Shown here: positions 23,349 to 36,210 of the stretch, one piece after another | How the letters are laid out: each line of letters begins with the position of its first letter | Numbering within the stretch: the stretch's first letter is position 1 | Assembly (NCBI GenBank): GCA_029747015.1 | Contig: JAKOGI010001551.1 | Span: 107,501 to 171,500, forward strand | Length of the DNA: 64,000 nt | Source: Carnegiea gigantea | Lineage: Eukaryota; Streptophyta; Magnoliopsida; Caryophyllales; Cactaceae | Direction: 5' to 3' | The notes under the pieces: model-generated | The model's input: the letters and a program-made list of their open reading frames with translations, nothing else | The model's database searches: none | Told to the model about the DNA's origin: nothing | Translations under genes and position numbers: made by a program

Positions 23349-24130
23349 ATGATGGAGGTTGTTCAAAAAGAAATTCTTAAGTGGTTAGATGCTGGAGTAA
23401 TATATCCCATCGTTGATTCTGAGTGGGTTATTCCTATCCATGTGGTTCGTAAAAAGGGGAAAACAATAGTAGTGCAGAACAAGGAAGGTGAGTTAATACC
23501 AACTAGAGTCCAGAGTGGTTGGAGAGTGTGCATTGACTATAGAAAGCTTAACAAGGCTACAAAAAAGACCATTTTCCATTGCCCTTTATGGACCAGATGT
23601 TAGAAAGATTAGTTGGGAGGTTACATTATTGCTTTTTTGATGGATATTCAGGTTATATTCAGGTCCCTATAGCTCCTGAAGACTAGGAAAAGACCACTTT
23701 TACCCGTCCTTTTGGCACCTATGCTTTAAGAAGGATGCCTTTTAGTCTATGTAATGCTCCTGCAACATTTCAAAGATGTATGATGAGTATTTTTTTTTGA
23801 TTTTATCACCAAAATTATGAAAGTTCTCATAGATGATTTTACTGTACATGGTGATTCATTTGATGAGTGCTTACATCATCTTACGTTAATACTTAAGCGT
23901 TGCATTGAGATTAATTTGGTGCTTAACTTTGAAAAGTGTCATTTCATGATGAAGCACGGGGTAGTACTAGGTCATTTAGTGTCTTCCAAGGGCTTAGAGG
24001 TTGACAAGACTAACGTAGAAAACATTTAATCTTTGCCCTATCCACAGTGTGTCAAGAAAGTGAGGTCACTTCTAGTTCATGTTGGATTTTATAGGAGATT
24101 TATCAAGGATTTTTCTAAGATTGCCTCTCC
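23349..24130 (+). pseudogene. Reverse transcriptase of the Athila-type element
   Basis: 23349-23603 has KEILKWLDAGVIYPIVDSEW, VHVVRKKG-like sequence and GWRVCIDYRKLNKAT. 23640-23780 continues in another frame with weak DGYSGY and FPFGTYA-like traces. 23817-24029 has KVLIDDFTVHGDSFDECLHH, where IDD holds the catalytic aspartates, and then NLVLNFEKCHFM and LGHLVSSKGLEV. The two Asp residues survive but stops at about 23604, 23680 and 24027 break the gene. The motif order is that of Athila RT. Confidence 0.9.
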
Positions 24131-24159
24131 TTAATGAGGACTGTAGGAGAGCTTTTAAT

Positions 24160-24580
24160 CAATTGAAGTTAAAATTGACCACGACTCCTATAGTACAACC
24201 CCCTAACTGAGCCCTACCTTTTGAATTGATGTGTAATGCTAATGATAAGGCAGTTGGGGTAGTCTTAGGTCAAAAAGTAGGGAATGTACCTCATGTGATT
24301 TATTATGCTTCCAGAACTCTAGACCTAGCACAGTGTAACTATACTACTACAGAAAAGGAAATGTATGCTGTTGTTTTTGCTCTAGAAAAGTTTGGTCCTT
24401 ATCTATTAGGTGTTAAAGTTACTATTTATACTTATCATTCTGCTATTAAACATCTGTTAAGTAAGAATGAATCAAAACGTATATTGATTAGATAGGTCCT
24501 ACTGCTACAAGAATTCCGATAGGAGATTAAAGATAAACCAAGAGCTGAAAATTTAGTAGCTGAGCATCTAAGTAGGCTAG
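24160..24580 (+). pseudogene. RNase H of the Athila-type element
   Basis: The open stretch at 24226-24495 reads MMCNANDKAVGVVLGQKVG, HVIYYASRTLDLAQCNYTTT and EKEMYAVVFALEKFGPYLLG, the standard gypsy RNase H with its Asp (N-A-N-D position) and Glu. After a stop at 24494-24496 it continues with AENLVAEHLSRLDN, the domain's end. Confidence 0.9.
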
Positions 24581-25932
24581 ATAATGGCGTGAGTGGGATT
24601 CCATTAAGTGATTGTTTCCCTGATAAGACTTTATATGCTATCACTAGTAAGCTGCCTTATTGTCCCGATATGGTTAATTACAGAGTAATCAAATTCTTTC
24701 CTATAGACTTGTCTAGAGCCCAAAAGGTGAAAATAAGAGCTCAATCTAAATATTATGTTCAGGATGAGCCATATTTATGGAAATTTTATGGAGAATAGAT
24801 TATAACGCATTGTGTAGGTGACAGTGAATTTCATTCAGTCTTAGCCTTCTGTTACTCTTCTGAAAGTGGGGGACATTTTGGACCCAAAAGAACGGCACAC
24901 AAAGTTCTTGAATGTAGATTTTATTGGCCTACTATTTTTAGAGATACCTATGAATTTTGCAAAAGATGTAAAGAATACAAAAAGACAGGTAATTTATCTA
25001 GAAGGAATCAAGTGCCTTTGCATAATGTGTATGTTTGTGAGACTTTTGATATATGGGGTATTGATTTTATAGGGCATTTTCCCCCTTTATTTGGTTTTAC
25101 CTACATTCTTATGCTTGTTGATTATGTATAGAAGTGGATTGAAGCTGTGGCTACTAGAGCTGATGATGCTAAAACTGTGGTGGAACATGTTAAATCTCCC
25201 ATTCTGCATAGATATGGAGTTCCTAAAGCAATCATCAATGATAGGGGAACACATTTTTGTAATAGAGCCTTAGGTGCCGTGATAGTCAAATATCATGTAA
25301 CTCATAAGGTGTCCACTGGTTATCATCCCCAAACCAATGGTCAAGCTGAAATCTCCAACAAAGAGATTATTAGAAAAGATTGTTAGACCAGATAAGAAAC
25401 ACTGGAGTCTTAGGTTAGACGAAGCGCTTTGGGCCTACAGGGCTGTATATAAGACACCTATAAGTATGTCACCTTATAGGTTAGCTTTTGATAAGGCATG
25501 TCATCTCCTTATAGAATTAGAGTATAAATCATATTGGGCTGTAAAGTAGTATAGTCTAGATTATGACCTAGTAGGGAAGAGTGTAAGTTACAACTACAAG
25601 AATTAGAAGAGATTCGCCTGGAAGCCTATGACGATTTAGTGATTTACAAAGGTAAAGCCAAAATTTTTCATGATGCTAAGCTTAATAGCAAAGAATTTCA
25701 GATGGGTGAAAAAGTGTTGTTATTCAATTCAAAATTGAGGCTCTTTCCTAATAAGTTGAACTCTAGATGGTTAGGACCTTTTATGGTAGTAAAGACTTAT
25801 CTACATGGTGCTGTTAACGTTAAATCTTTTGCTGCTAACAAAATTTTCAAGGTAAATGTTCACAGGCTAAAGCACTTTTATGAAGGAGATAAGGTATGCT
25901 TAATGAAGGAGATCCGACTAGAGGATCCATGA
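24580..25932 (+). pseudogene. Integrase of the Athila-type element
   Basis: The zinc region is at 24840-24990 (SGGHFGPKRTAHKVLECRFY, then CKRCKEYKKTG). The core follows, with FDIWGIDFIGHFPP, PKAIINDRGTHFCN and [11 protein letters not shown] supplying the D, D and E. A stop interrupts after LVDYV. 25337-25549 is frame-shifted ([16 protein letters not shown]). The C-terminal end at 25639-25932 contains FQMGEKVLLFNSKLRLFPNK and WLGPFMVVKTYLHGAVNVKS. All domains are recognisable but the gene cannot be translated through. Confidence 0.9.
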
Positions 25933-27181
25933 GCTCAGTTGCATCGAGTCAACGACAGCAAACAAAGGCGTTGGTTGTGAGGCAACCCAATGGTTTTTTT
26001 ACGGAAGTATACATTTAATTCTACTTTTATTTTCATTATTTTTATCTGTTTGTTTGCATTAGGGACAATACATGAATTAAGTGTGGGGGTGCATCTTGCA
26101 TTTAGTTCCTGCAGTATTAATTTGTGAAAAAAAAATTGTGATTTTCTTATAAATAATGCATGACTCTGAGTTTATGCTAGGCTTTCTTGCTTAAATTTTT
26201 TTTAGCTATTTTTAGTTTATTCTTCTATGAGTGAGGACTTCTGATCATACTAACTATCATTCAGAGAAGTTTGAGTTGATCCTCATATATCTCTATGATG
26301 AGTAACTGTCATGATTATCCATCTTATTTGATCATGTTATATAGCCACTTTAGAGGCAATAAAAGGACCTAGTTCATTTCCTAGATTATTGAATTAGTAG
26401 AATAACTCATTAAAATTGTGACTTTTCTTGTTTGAAAAAAAAAGTGAAAAAGAAAAGAAAAGAAAAAAGGATTAGATTACCAACATAGGTAGTAATAGGT
26501 GGCTCGGTACTTTTTCCCCTTAAGTTTAGGCCTCAAGTTGAGCTTTATACATGGAGTAACCCATGTTGGAAGAGTCATGCCCCTTTTTGGGCTGATCAAT
26601 GACTCGTACCAAACTAACAGTTAATAAATAAAGAAATAAAATAATGATGAGAATAAACTATTAACGCTAGCACCTCTATTCGGGTGAGTGTGAGATAGGG
26701 AGTGTTTAATTTTTAAGACCCTATATGGGCATTGAATATGTGTGTAATTGGAGTTTGGAAAAAAAAAGAGGAAAAAAAGAATTATAAGACAAGTTTAGAA
26801 TCAATTTCAATGAGTTATTTCTTCTAGTTCAATTTCCATAGCCATACCGTACTTCAATTTTTCTATCGTAAACTTTTTAGCCCTCTTGATCGGTGCACAC
26901 TTGCTTGAAGAGATAGATGATTATTGCTCTTGTTGCTTCGTTAAAGAAATGTTGTGGGGCTGATGAAGAAACTCTTTGATGGCAGTTGGATGTCTAGTAG
27001 TTATTTACTTGTTAGAAGGAAAACAAATTAAGTTTGAATAAAACTGTTTTTAAAGCAAGCCAATGCCTAGTATAAATATCATATTTATACATGACTTTAT
27101 AAGAAAGAAAAAGGGTCAGTTTTTAGGCTGACTCTCAGATTTCTTTGCACGAGGACGTCCAAAGTCTAAATGTGGGAAATT
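25933..27181 (+). other. Athila 3' internal region without coding capacity
   Basis: This follows the integrase stop. It contains AAGTGTGGGGGTGCATCTTG (26079-26098), a motif commonly seen after pol in Athila elements, and ends with the purine tract AAATGTGGGAAATT just before the 3' LTR at 27182. The envelope-like ORF present in some Athila elements is not seen; the rest is AT-rich with short A-runs. Confidence 0.65.
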
Positions 27182-29467
27182 TGTTAAGTCATAAATTATG
27201 CATTGTTTTAACAACTATTTTAATTATATTATATATATTATTTCATCTGATTTACTTTATTTTATATATTTTTCAGATTAAGCGTTAATGAAATAAAGAG
27301 GAGAAGAGAAGATGTCGAAGTTCGGATTTTACACGCTAAGTTATCAAGCCCGTCCAAAAATAATAATTTGTGAAAAAATATTATTTCCATAATGATTTAT
27401 TTGGGTTAGGGTTACAAAATTATTACTCATAATTGAAGAGAAATTAGAAGACTTGGAAGAAAAGGAGTTTAAAGAAGAAAATCCTAGTAGAATAATATTT
27501 TTAAAAAAAAACCATCTCAACGCCTCACCCCATAAGTCAGCCAAACTCTCCTTCTCTCCATCACTCATCACAACGAGTACCACACCACGCCTAACCTCAT
27601 CACACCATCATCATCACAACATCTTCATCACTATCATCATCGTGAATCATCATCATCGTGAATCCATTGTCATCATCTCATGGCTATCATAATCATCGTC
27701 ATCTACCATCATCATTCCACGGCTAATATTGTTCTGTTGGTGTTTTCTTATTTTTATTTTATTTTTATTTTTTGGTTTAGTATTGAAGATGAAGTCTTTA
27801 ATTAATTGTGATGATTTTATTTTTAATATGAGTGAGTAATTCCCTTGTACTTAGTGTAATCTATTTAAAACTATGTTAAATTAATTTATTTGAAACAAGT
27901 TTTATGTTTTATTATCTAGTTGATTTTTATTCATGATTCTATAATGATTAGTATTTATCATTTATGATGTTCGCATTAGATTAATTAGAATGCATGCTGG
28001 TTAATTTAATACAAATTCATATGATAGTTTAAAAGGCTTTGTTACGTAAAAATTATAGTCTTTTAGGCATAAGTATCATCCTAACTAATCATGAATGGCT
28101 CAACCCTATCTCTTTTAATTAGGTAATCATTATAAATCTTTATTAAATCAATTTGCTGGTAAATTGGTTACAAGGTATTAGATGATATTTTTCTAATACT
28201 TAATGCTCTAGTTTGATTAAATTCTTGTACTGATGTTAGGATTATCAAAATTAGTAGGGTTTATATTAGGGCTTGACCTAAATAAACTATAATATAAGAA
28301 AAAACGGGAAAGATCTACTAGAGGGTGTCTTTTATAGTCTACCTCATTGATAAATTGATTTGTGTGTTGACGATAAATATTAATTTACATGGTGGATATA
28401 GATTATGCTAAGTATTTTTCATAAATTTGGTATTGTTGATAATTATTTCATGCTTTTTAATTAATTTCTCTAGTTTGTCCATTTTAATTCTTCAATTTAT
28501 AAGCTTTAATATAAATTCCATTTATTCCCGCCAAAAGAGTAGTCTTTTAGGACTATCTTGGTAATATTAGATCAGTTAGATTTTGATTTTTAGTGTGATT
28601 ATAGTTTTCAAATTTATTTTCTATTCTATTGTTGCCATTTATTTGCCGGTTGATTAGAAATTAGGTTAAAAATAGTTCCTTTTATGTTTTTTTTGTATTT
28701 TAATCTAATTTTGGGTTTAGAACGTATTCTAATTTGCTGATATTTAATTTCAAAATTTTTGGAAATTATTTGATAATTTTTCTGAATTATTTCGTGAATT
28801 GAATATGTGCAGGCTTTTACTTTAATAAATCTAAAAATTATATTTTTAATTTTTATTTTACGTTTTTAGGGATTTATTGAGTCTAGAATATTATATTTTA
28901 AAATTTGGGTACTTTTTTTAATTCATTTTCGTATTTATATTAGTGCAGTTTATTATTTCTCTAATTTTAAATTTTATTTTCTATTTTAATTTTCTATGGT
29001 TAATTTTCTGTTTAAAGTTTTCAGAATTTAATTATATATAATTTTGGAGATATAGAGTTATAAACTTGAAGAATATTAATTTAGATTACTCTATGTGATT
29101 TTTAATTGTTGTTTTCTATTTGCTATTTTCTGTTTTAATTTTCAGTCTAGTATTGTGTGCTTAATTCTGTTTTTATTTTTCCAGAATATTTAGGATAGCT
29201 ATTTACTGTTTTTATTTTTAGAATTAAATTTAGAATATTTAAGGGCAATATTAAGTAATTTTTCTAGATTTTTACTTATTTAATTTGATTTGTTTTAGTA
29301 AAATAAAGAGAATGTAAAATAAATTAGAGTAGTAAAGTAAATTAGAACTAAACTAGCTTATTATCATAATCTTTTCTCATAAAATCGATCACTACTTTCC
29401 TATGCTATAAATCTTATTTACAAATCAAAGTAGTTGTTTAATTTGTAACTATACGACAAGCTTTACA
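27182..29467 (+). repeat. 3' LTR of the Athila-type element
   Basis: A 2286-bp copy beginning TGTTAAGTCATAAATTATGC and ending AAGCTTTACA. The match to 18319-20576 extends over the full length. The target duplication GTCGG follows directly. Confidence 0.92.
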
Positions 29468-29697
29468 GTCGGGGATGTTCTTATGACCAAGTTATCTTCG
29501 GGCACTGACTGGTCAATTCTCCTAAGGGGGAAAGTATAACTCGTGACAAGAAAGTTGACAATTTCCCTCATTGGTGTTAAGGCCTTTTGACCAACCTTTC
29601 TTTTGTCCTTAGGTGTATATTTGGACAACGCCTTTGATCGCGTGAATTGAGGGTCCTTCGCGTCATTAACGTAGCTATTGACAACACACATAACCTT

Positions 29698-30300
29698 TTA
29701 AGGAAAAGTAGGAGCCTTGGGCTTTTCTTCTTGGTTCCTGCCATCTGGGTCTAAGGGCACTCGGTAGATTCCAAAATCTGCTGACTTATAGAACTTGGCA
29801 TCTGCATAATTAACGTTTTCTCGCTGAAAAGGATTTGCATCTCCTCGAATCATCTTTTGGTTGCCATGTTCATCGGTGAATTTCAAACACTGGTGAAGAG
29901 TTGAGGCAATAGCCTTGCTAGTATGGAGCCAAGGCCGGCCAAGTAAGGAATTATATGAAGTATCAGTATCTATCACATGAAAGAGAGCATCTGTGTAGGG
30001 GTCATCCATCTCAACTTTCAAAGCAATAGTGCCTAAAGCCTTTTGCCCCACCTGATTAAATCCTTGTATTGTAAGCAAAGTTGGTGACAATTGATTTGGT
30101 GTTATCCCTATTGATCTCAAAACCCTTAATGGAAGAAGGTTGACTGCAAAATGATAGCCAAGTAGGATTCGATTTATTCTTTTATCTCTGATCATACATG
30201 TGACATACAAGGGCTTGTTGTGATTTGCAGACCCCAACTGGAGGTCTTCATCGAAGAACGTTATGCAAGCTATGCATGCAGCACATCAGTTTAAAGAACA
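29698..30300 (-). pseudogene. Aspartic protease of the Tat-type element, active site lost
   Basis: The 179-codon stretch (30237-29698) contains NHNKPLYVTCMIRDKRINRI, NLLPLRVLRSIGITPNQL, FHVIDTDTSYNSLLGRPWLH and YADAKFYKSADFGIYRVPLD. It is colinear with Tat/Retand protease, in which 'RIL(I/V)D.GSAVN.MP' is expected. Here the position reads ILLGYHFAVNLLP, so the catalytic Asp-x-Gly is absent. The upstream ITFFDEDLQLGSANHNKPL shows the frame extends past the ATG at 30237. The protein continues into a linker that the Athila element interrupts at 29472. Confidence 0.85.
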
Positions 30301-30366
30301 GGATAACACCTCGTCCACCTCAATAGGGTCGACTTGATCCATATAATCATCGGGGTACATAAACGC

Positions 30367-31181
30367 CTAAATAAGTGCCCTTCTTAGCTCCTTCGACATT
30401 TGTAAAGTATCATAGACACTTAGGCGTGCTGGGATTCGCTTGAGATGAGAGATGACATCATAATAGACCCTCTCTTTATGAGACCCTTGACGAACCTGGA
30501 AAGGGACCGAGATGGAGAGATCCTTCTCACGGTCTTTAGTCAACTCATTATCTCTAGTGACACTTTTGCTATTAGAGCTTGATAAGAGTGCTTCTTTTCC
30601 ATTTTGCTCCTTAGCATTCTCCGATGTTGGCAATTCCTTTAGTGTCATTTCTTTTTCCTTCTCTTTTCTTGCCGGTTCAGGTGATTAGAGTTAATGACTA
30701 GACCGAAGAGTTATTTGATCCACTTCTTGAGTTATATTTATGGGCTTAACGTTCACCTCTTTACATTCATCAGCCCATGAGACCATACAACATTAGGCTA
30801 CTTCCCCTTTCTCGAGATCATCATCTGAGGAGTCATTGCTGAAAAAACCTTTAGGGATGTAATAACTAAAGTGAATAGGGTCTTAACCGGTGGCACGTAC
30901 TCCTCTTCAGAAGTTGTATCTGGCTTCTTTTTGGCCCTTGATTTCTTCTTCTTGCTTTTCTTTTGAGGCGACTTCTGTCCATTTATTTTAACTCCTGGGG
31001 ACTGAGAAGCTTGAACAACTCTCTGCCAAAATGGTCTTCTGCTAAAGTAGGTTTGCCACCCCAAGTCATCATCATTATCATCTTCTGATGTTATCCATGC
31101 CTCTAGACTTGGTTCTAGGTAGAAATCATATAACGTGGGTGCTCCTGGTGAAGGATGAGGAATATCTAGATAGGCCCACAC
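30367..31181 (-). pseudogene. Gag-protease linker of the Tat-type element
   Basis: Two stretches, 31181-30798 (TLYDFYLEPSLEAWITSEDD, then a Lys-rich PQKKSKKKKSRAKKKP) and 30648-30367 (HLKRIPARLSVYDTLQMSKE). The latter, 'H..RIPA.LSVYD.L..S...R.AL', is the usual segment just before Tat protease. No separate domain was recognised. Confidence 0.7.
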
Positions 31182-31389
31182 TATTGATATGTTATCTCGA
31201 CAATGAATTTGATAGGGACTGCATGAGTTGGTAATGATACTGTTGGGATCCCTTCATTAGTTTCTGAGGATGATAGGTAAAGTTGCCATTTTGTTCAACC
31301 GTTGTGGTTGCATTTGATGATGCAGTGGGCCCTTTAGGTAGAGCTCATTCTATCTCGATTTCTCCCTTCCTGATCATGTCTTCAATTAT

Positions 31390-33250
31390 GTCTTTGAAGA
31401 CATAACATTCCTTTATGGGATGACTCCTAATCATGTGACATGGGCAATACTTAGGGTCATTTGTCATGTTGACTTTAGCAGGTCGCTTTGGTTCTGGGAG
31501 AGAAATGGCTTTTGCAGCCATAAGCTACTCAAATATCCCTTGGACATCACCATCATCGAAGGGATATTTCTTTTCCTTTCTTTCTTGAAGGGTAAGTCGT
31601 CAGCTTTCTTCCTTTTGCTTGATGATTTTGTTGACATTTCCACCATTGGTTGGCCTTGAGTTTGTTTTAACGAAGGTGGCCATTGACTCTCCTTTTTTGA
31701 TAGGCCTTTTGTTTTCTTCTCTTTTGGGCTATGTATTCTTTGACGGGCAAGCTGTCTTTCTACATTGCTTGCCTTAGATACAAGGGCATCGAAGTTTTGA
31801 GGCTCAACAGTGCCAATGTATGTGGTAATTTAAGGGTCTAAATTGTTAGCGCACGTTTGAACTCTCGATTGTTCTCTAAGCTTTTCTGGGCATTGCAAGC
31901 TTACACTCATCCATCTCATAATGAAGTCATTCACGTTCCCGGTTGGCCTTTGGTGTGTATCAGCAAGGTCTATTATAGAAACCTTTCACTTTGAACTTAC
32001 GAACTGAGCCAAGAATGCCTTTTGGAGGTCATCTCAAGTATGTAGTGACCCAGGCTGAATCTGAGTGTACCATGTAAAGGCTACCCCTTAAGGGAGTGTA
32101 CAAATTGCTGATTTAGTAATGCATAATTCAAGGCAGTTTCACCACACACCGAGTAAAAATAGGCCAAATGTTCATGTGGTGACCCATTTATCCCGTCAAA
32201 CTTTTTAAAGTTTGGCTTTTGATAACCTTTAGGAACAACATCGAGTTGTAATGACTTGGATATGGGTTCTTATACGCCAACACTGGGGGATTCATGGCTG
32301 TTTAGTGCTCTTTGATTCCTTGGGCTATCAACTCCTTTATATTTTGCTGAGTGATAGCTATGTTGCTACTGTCAGCCTCATTATTTTTTTCTCGCTCTTT
32401 GTTTTCAAGGCGAATAGCGAGATTAGCAATTTCAATCTCTTTTTCTGCAAGCTCCTTTGTAGCTCTTGCATTTGTTCCTTGAGGCTTGGAGTGCTAGTCA
32501 TTAAGACCAACATGTTATCAGCTTGATCATCTTGGCTAATTTGGCCTTGTGGGACAAAAGTCGATAATTGCTCTTCATGGAAAAGAGTTCTGAGATCATA
32601 AAAGGTAGGACTTGTATCTTCATCTTGTTCTTCGGGTTGGTCCCTACCTTGGCTAAGGGGGGCAACAGAAGATTGCAAAGTCACCTCAGCATATGTTAAG
32701 GTTTTAGCCCTTGATCTTGTGATAGGCCACTATAAACTTATGATCCAACCCCTTCTAAGGTCAAGTCACTTTGGCTTTGTGATCTAGAAGGCAATATCCT
32801 CCTGTCTTTTGTGGGAACTGGAGGAGAGGTAGTCTCCCTAACCTGTAGGTTCCTGGGCACCATAGTAGGGGTGCTTAAGGCCAAGGCTTTAACATTTAAC
32901 CTTTGGAGTTTTTGGTGCTGTTACATCCTCTAAGTAGGAGGTCTTCATCACCTCACCCACGAGAATATCAATAGGGATAGTCCCGATGAAGACTCTTCTT
33001 ATGGAACAAGCTAGAGCAGCTTTTTTAACGCCTGAAGTTCCTTCCCCAAATGGCTTATTGGGGTTCTTCAAGGTTGGGGGTTTTTTTGCTTGACTCTGCC
33101 CCCTTCTTGGTGCATGCAGGAACCCAAACCTTCCTTTGGGCTAAGGTGGGGACCCGAGCTTGCCTCAGGGTTAGGTTAGGAAATCGACCTGACTTGGTAG
33201 GGTTGTGGCTCGGTTTGCTGATGCCTCCCTCGCTAGGGTTCCCCACCAAG
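31390..33250 (-). pseudogene. Gag of the Tat-type element
   Basis: The N-terminal part (32684-32358) contains SPTFYDLRTLFHEEQ and a Gln/Leu-rich coiled-coil-like SLKEQMQELQRSLQKKRLKL. The core between 32340 and 31700 is broken by many stops. The knuckle region at about 31470-31390 reads KYCPCHMIRSHPIKECYVFK, and DIIEDMIRKGEIEIE follows. This is the 'KYC.FH....H....C..FK..IE..I..G.I.' form of Tat gag. Downstream of the 5' LTR, 33249-32889 gives proline/lysine-rich frames with no recognised domain. Confidence 0.8.
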
Positions 33251-33777
33251 TTGGAATGGGCCTGCAGTAGGAAAATGGCATTGGGTTACATGGCATAACC
33301 ATTGAGGGGCATACTGTGAAGGATGGCCTTCGTTGAAAAGTCATCCTTAAAGTTGTTTTAGCTAGCTCCAGGGCTGGTGACGGAGCTAGCTTGGGTGCGC
33401 TAGATTTAGCGTGGTGTTTGTCGCTTCTGCGCTTATTGCGCTACAAGTTCTTGACCAGTTTCTTGGTTAACGGTCTGTCGGTCATAGGGCGGGCCTGCTT
33501 GCCCTTTCGAGGCCCTGTAGAGATTCCATTGAGTTTTGACTATGGGAATTCAGTAAGGATGGATCCTGGTCCTATTATGAAGACCATCTAGACATTTCTC
33601 CTTGCCATAAGCATCCCATGCTTAACTATGACAGTGATGGGAAGCTCATTGAAGTTAACGTTTACTTGAGGTACCATCTATCCTGCATAAGAACACACAA
33701 AACACAAAACAAACAAAAGACAAAGAGTACCGCATATTAGTAAACATAAACAAATCGGAGATGAAAAGGAAAATTGG

Positions 33778-33802
33778 GTCCTACTGAGAGTGCTAAAAAT
33801 TA
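33778..33802 (-). other. Primer binding site of the Tat-type element
   Basis: Minus strand directly after the 5' LTR end CCAACA: TTTTTAGCACTCTCAGTAGG, then ACC. It resembles, with one deletion and a few changes, the tRNA-Arg-type site TGGCGACTCTGCTGGGGACC used by Ogre/Tat elements. Confidence 0.55.
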
Positions 33803-34463
33803 TGTTGGAGAAAATTTAATAAAAATAAATAATATGCACAACACAATTTTTTGACGTACAAAAATGTACATTGGTATATTTTGAGTACGATCCTATTCAA
33901 GAGGATAAATTTCCTTAATTACGTCCCCCACTTGGGAGACCATCCTTTGATTCCGACTCATTTTGTTTTACTTTTTATTTCTTTGTTTTGTTTTGCGTTA
34001 ACTAGACTTTATATAATGTAGATCGATGATTTATCATATTTTTAACATCGAATCTCCTGTACCCAAAATTTAATTGCATCAGATAGTTGCAGTACAGACA
34101 CTTTCTAGGAAGGGTACTATATGCACATATTCTTCATGTGCAGGTTATGGAGCGGGTAATTTTATTTGATTTGGAATTTGAATTGCACTCACTTTTTATC
34201 GTAAGCTGCCTACATACCTCTTTTATAAATAATCAAACCAACCGTAGTTCTTTAAAATTTAATTTGGTTTAATTTGTATTTTACTTTGGTTATGTTAATA
34301 ACCATGATTGAATTTGATTTTGGTTTTGAATTTAATTTATATGGACTATGATTTAATTTTGTCACTTAATTTTATTTGGCTTTGATAGTGAAGTTATGCA
34401 TTTTTTTTAGCCAGTTCAAGACTATTTTTTTAATTTGCTGATTTAGCCCTTCTTGGAATAGGT

Positions 34464-34466
<3 letters not shown>

Positions 34467-34540
<74 letters not shown>
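34467..34540. repeat. (TA)37 microsatellite unique to one LTR
   Basis: It lies where the sister LTR has only CCCTATATATAATTTTTTTGAC (about 7470-7492). The expansion arose after the two LTRs began to diverge. Confidence 0.95.
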
Positions 34541-34543
<3 letters not shown>

Positions 34544-36177
34544 TTCCGCTTGCAGCTAACATTTATTTAAGGGCTTCCTACGTACTCTTGACGAGATCAA
34601 ATCGACATGGTTCTTAGCCCAGATTTTGTTTTAGGCTTATGTCGTGGAAGGGGGGAAATTTCGTAAGCTATGTTGTTTGTTTGGCTCGAGTTTGATATAT
34701 TTTGGCATACTTATTATTTGAAAAAAAGGTTTTGACTTTTTTGAAAAGCTCGTTTTTTGGGGTTACGTAACGTGTAACAAAAGGTCACAAAACTGTAATT
34801 TCAATCTTTTATTAAAGAGGGCGGAAACGAATAGTGGTTTTTGGTCCATTTCTTGGATTTGGAAATTTGAGGGGATCGGTTTCTATCTTGTAAGGCTTGG
34901 TATTTCGCCGTTTTGAGTAGGCGAAGTGCAATCAACTCGGAAAAAATTAACTTTTCATGAAGAGGGGGGTGTCGATTTAAGCCTGTTTGAGGACCCTGAT
35001 TTAGACTGAACCTGAAAATTTTATATCGGGCTTCTTACGTATCCTTAGTGGAATCAAGTTACCTTAGTTCTCATCAATACTGGACGTAGCCATATATTTT
35101 ATTTTCCCTTTTACAATTTTTTTTCAAGTAGATGTATGAACATTATTTATATCCATTGAGGAATTATGGTTACAAGTTTTGTTGCCTTGTTTAACTCTGA
35201 ATATGTTTTGATTTCATTCCAAAGTACCCAGACTCACGTACACAACGTCCCATTCAAACATTTATCTTTTCCTCTTTTTTTTTTTCATTGTCACTTGATT
35301 TTGTAGGCTAAGCACATACTTCTTTTTTTTTTTTTTTTAATTTAGGAAGTTGATTTGTGCGAAACCAAGATGCAATAAATACTAAAATCACCCTTTTCAT
35401 CTTTTTTTTTTTTTTTTTTTTTGTGGACTCTTGATTATCATTTATAACAGATTTTTTATATTAAAAAAATGAAAGAGTCCAACATCCGTAGGAGATATTT
35501 AGGTTAGGCAGCTTAGTTGATGTAAACTTGTAACGAGCTATAAAAGCAACTAATTCATCTTCGACTTTTCTTTCACCTAAAATCAATTGGACTTTCGCCA
35601 TAGCAAACCATAATAGTACATTTGTTCGATTCAACTTGAGTATTAACGAGTCTAGCTTCTTCATTGTTTTATTAAAGGTTCGTCCATGGTGATCTCTTTG
35701 TCAAGTTTATAAACATTCAAAATGCCTTTCTTCAAATTTTGTTTTTTGACGAATTCGAGAAACGACTCAAAATGCACAAGGATCCATACTTCATGAGTTC
35801 GCAAGGACTCGAGATCTGCAAGGATCAACATCCTACAAACTCGTAAGTGTTGGAGATAAGAGGGTCATAGGAAAAAAAAAATTGTTTTAAGACCCCTAAA
35901 AAAATGCAGATGTAATTTACTGCATTTTGGCATGGATGCGCTATGCTCAGTAATTTAACTCTCCTCTTTTTCACGAATTTGTGGGATTAAGATAGCAAAT
36001 TTAGCTCGAATCAGACAACCAAATTCTAAACCGTATTATAAGAACTTGATTTTTTTATCAATTTTTTTTTAAAACTTAGGCAAGCCTCAATATTGGGATG
36101 CATGGATATTCTTTTTATTTTTAATGAATTCATTCCCTCCAGAAAGTTTGCCTGAGTTTGGTTACCCATGATTTTTT

Positions 36178-36210
<33 letters not shown>

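Larger units (their letters stand above)
18319..29467 (+). mobile_element. Athila-type Ty3/gypsy retrotransposon nested in the Tat-type element
   Basis: LTRs at 18319-20576 and 27182-29467 share ends (T[A/G]TTAAGTCATAAAT... to ...CGACAAGCT.TACA). They are flanked by GCCGG (18314-18318) and GTCGG (29468-29472), a 5-bp target duplication with one C-to-T change. A primer site TTTTGGCGCCATTACCAGGGAA follows the 5' LTR and resembles the tRNA-Asp type site used by Athila. Plus-strand gag, protease, RT, RNase H and integrase remnants follow in order. In the first ~225 aligned LTR bases I count about 22 differences, mostly transitions, so the insertion is old. Confidence 0.93.

Noticed and set aside
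26079..26098. AAGTGTGGGGGTGC motif as the element's 3' purine tract
   Set aside because: It is 1.1 kb from the LTR; the tract next to the LTR (AAATGTGGGAAATT) is the better candidate.
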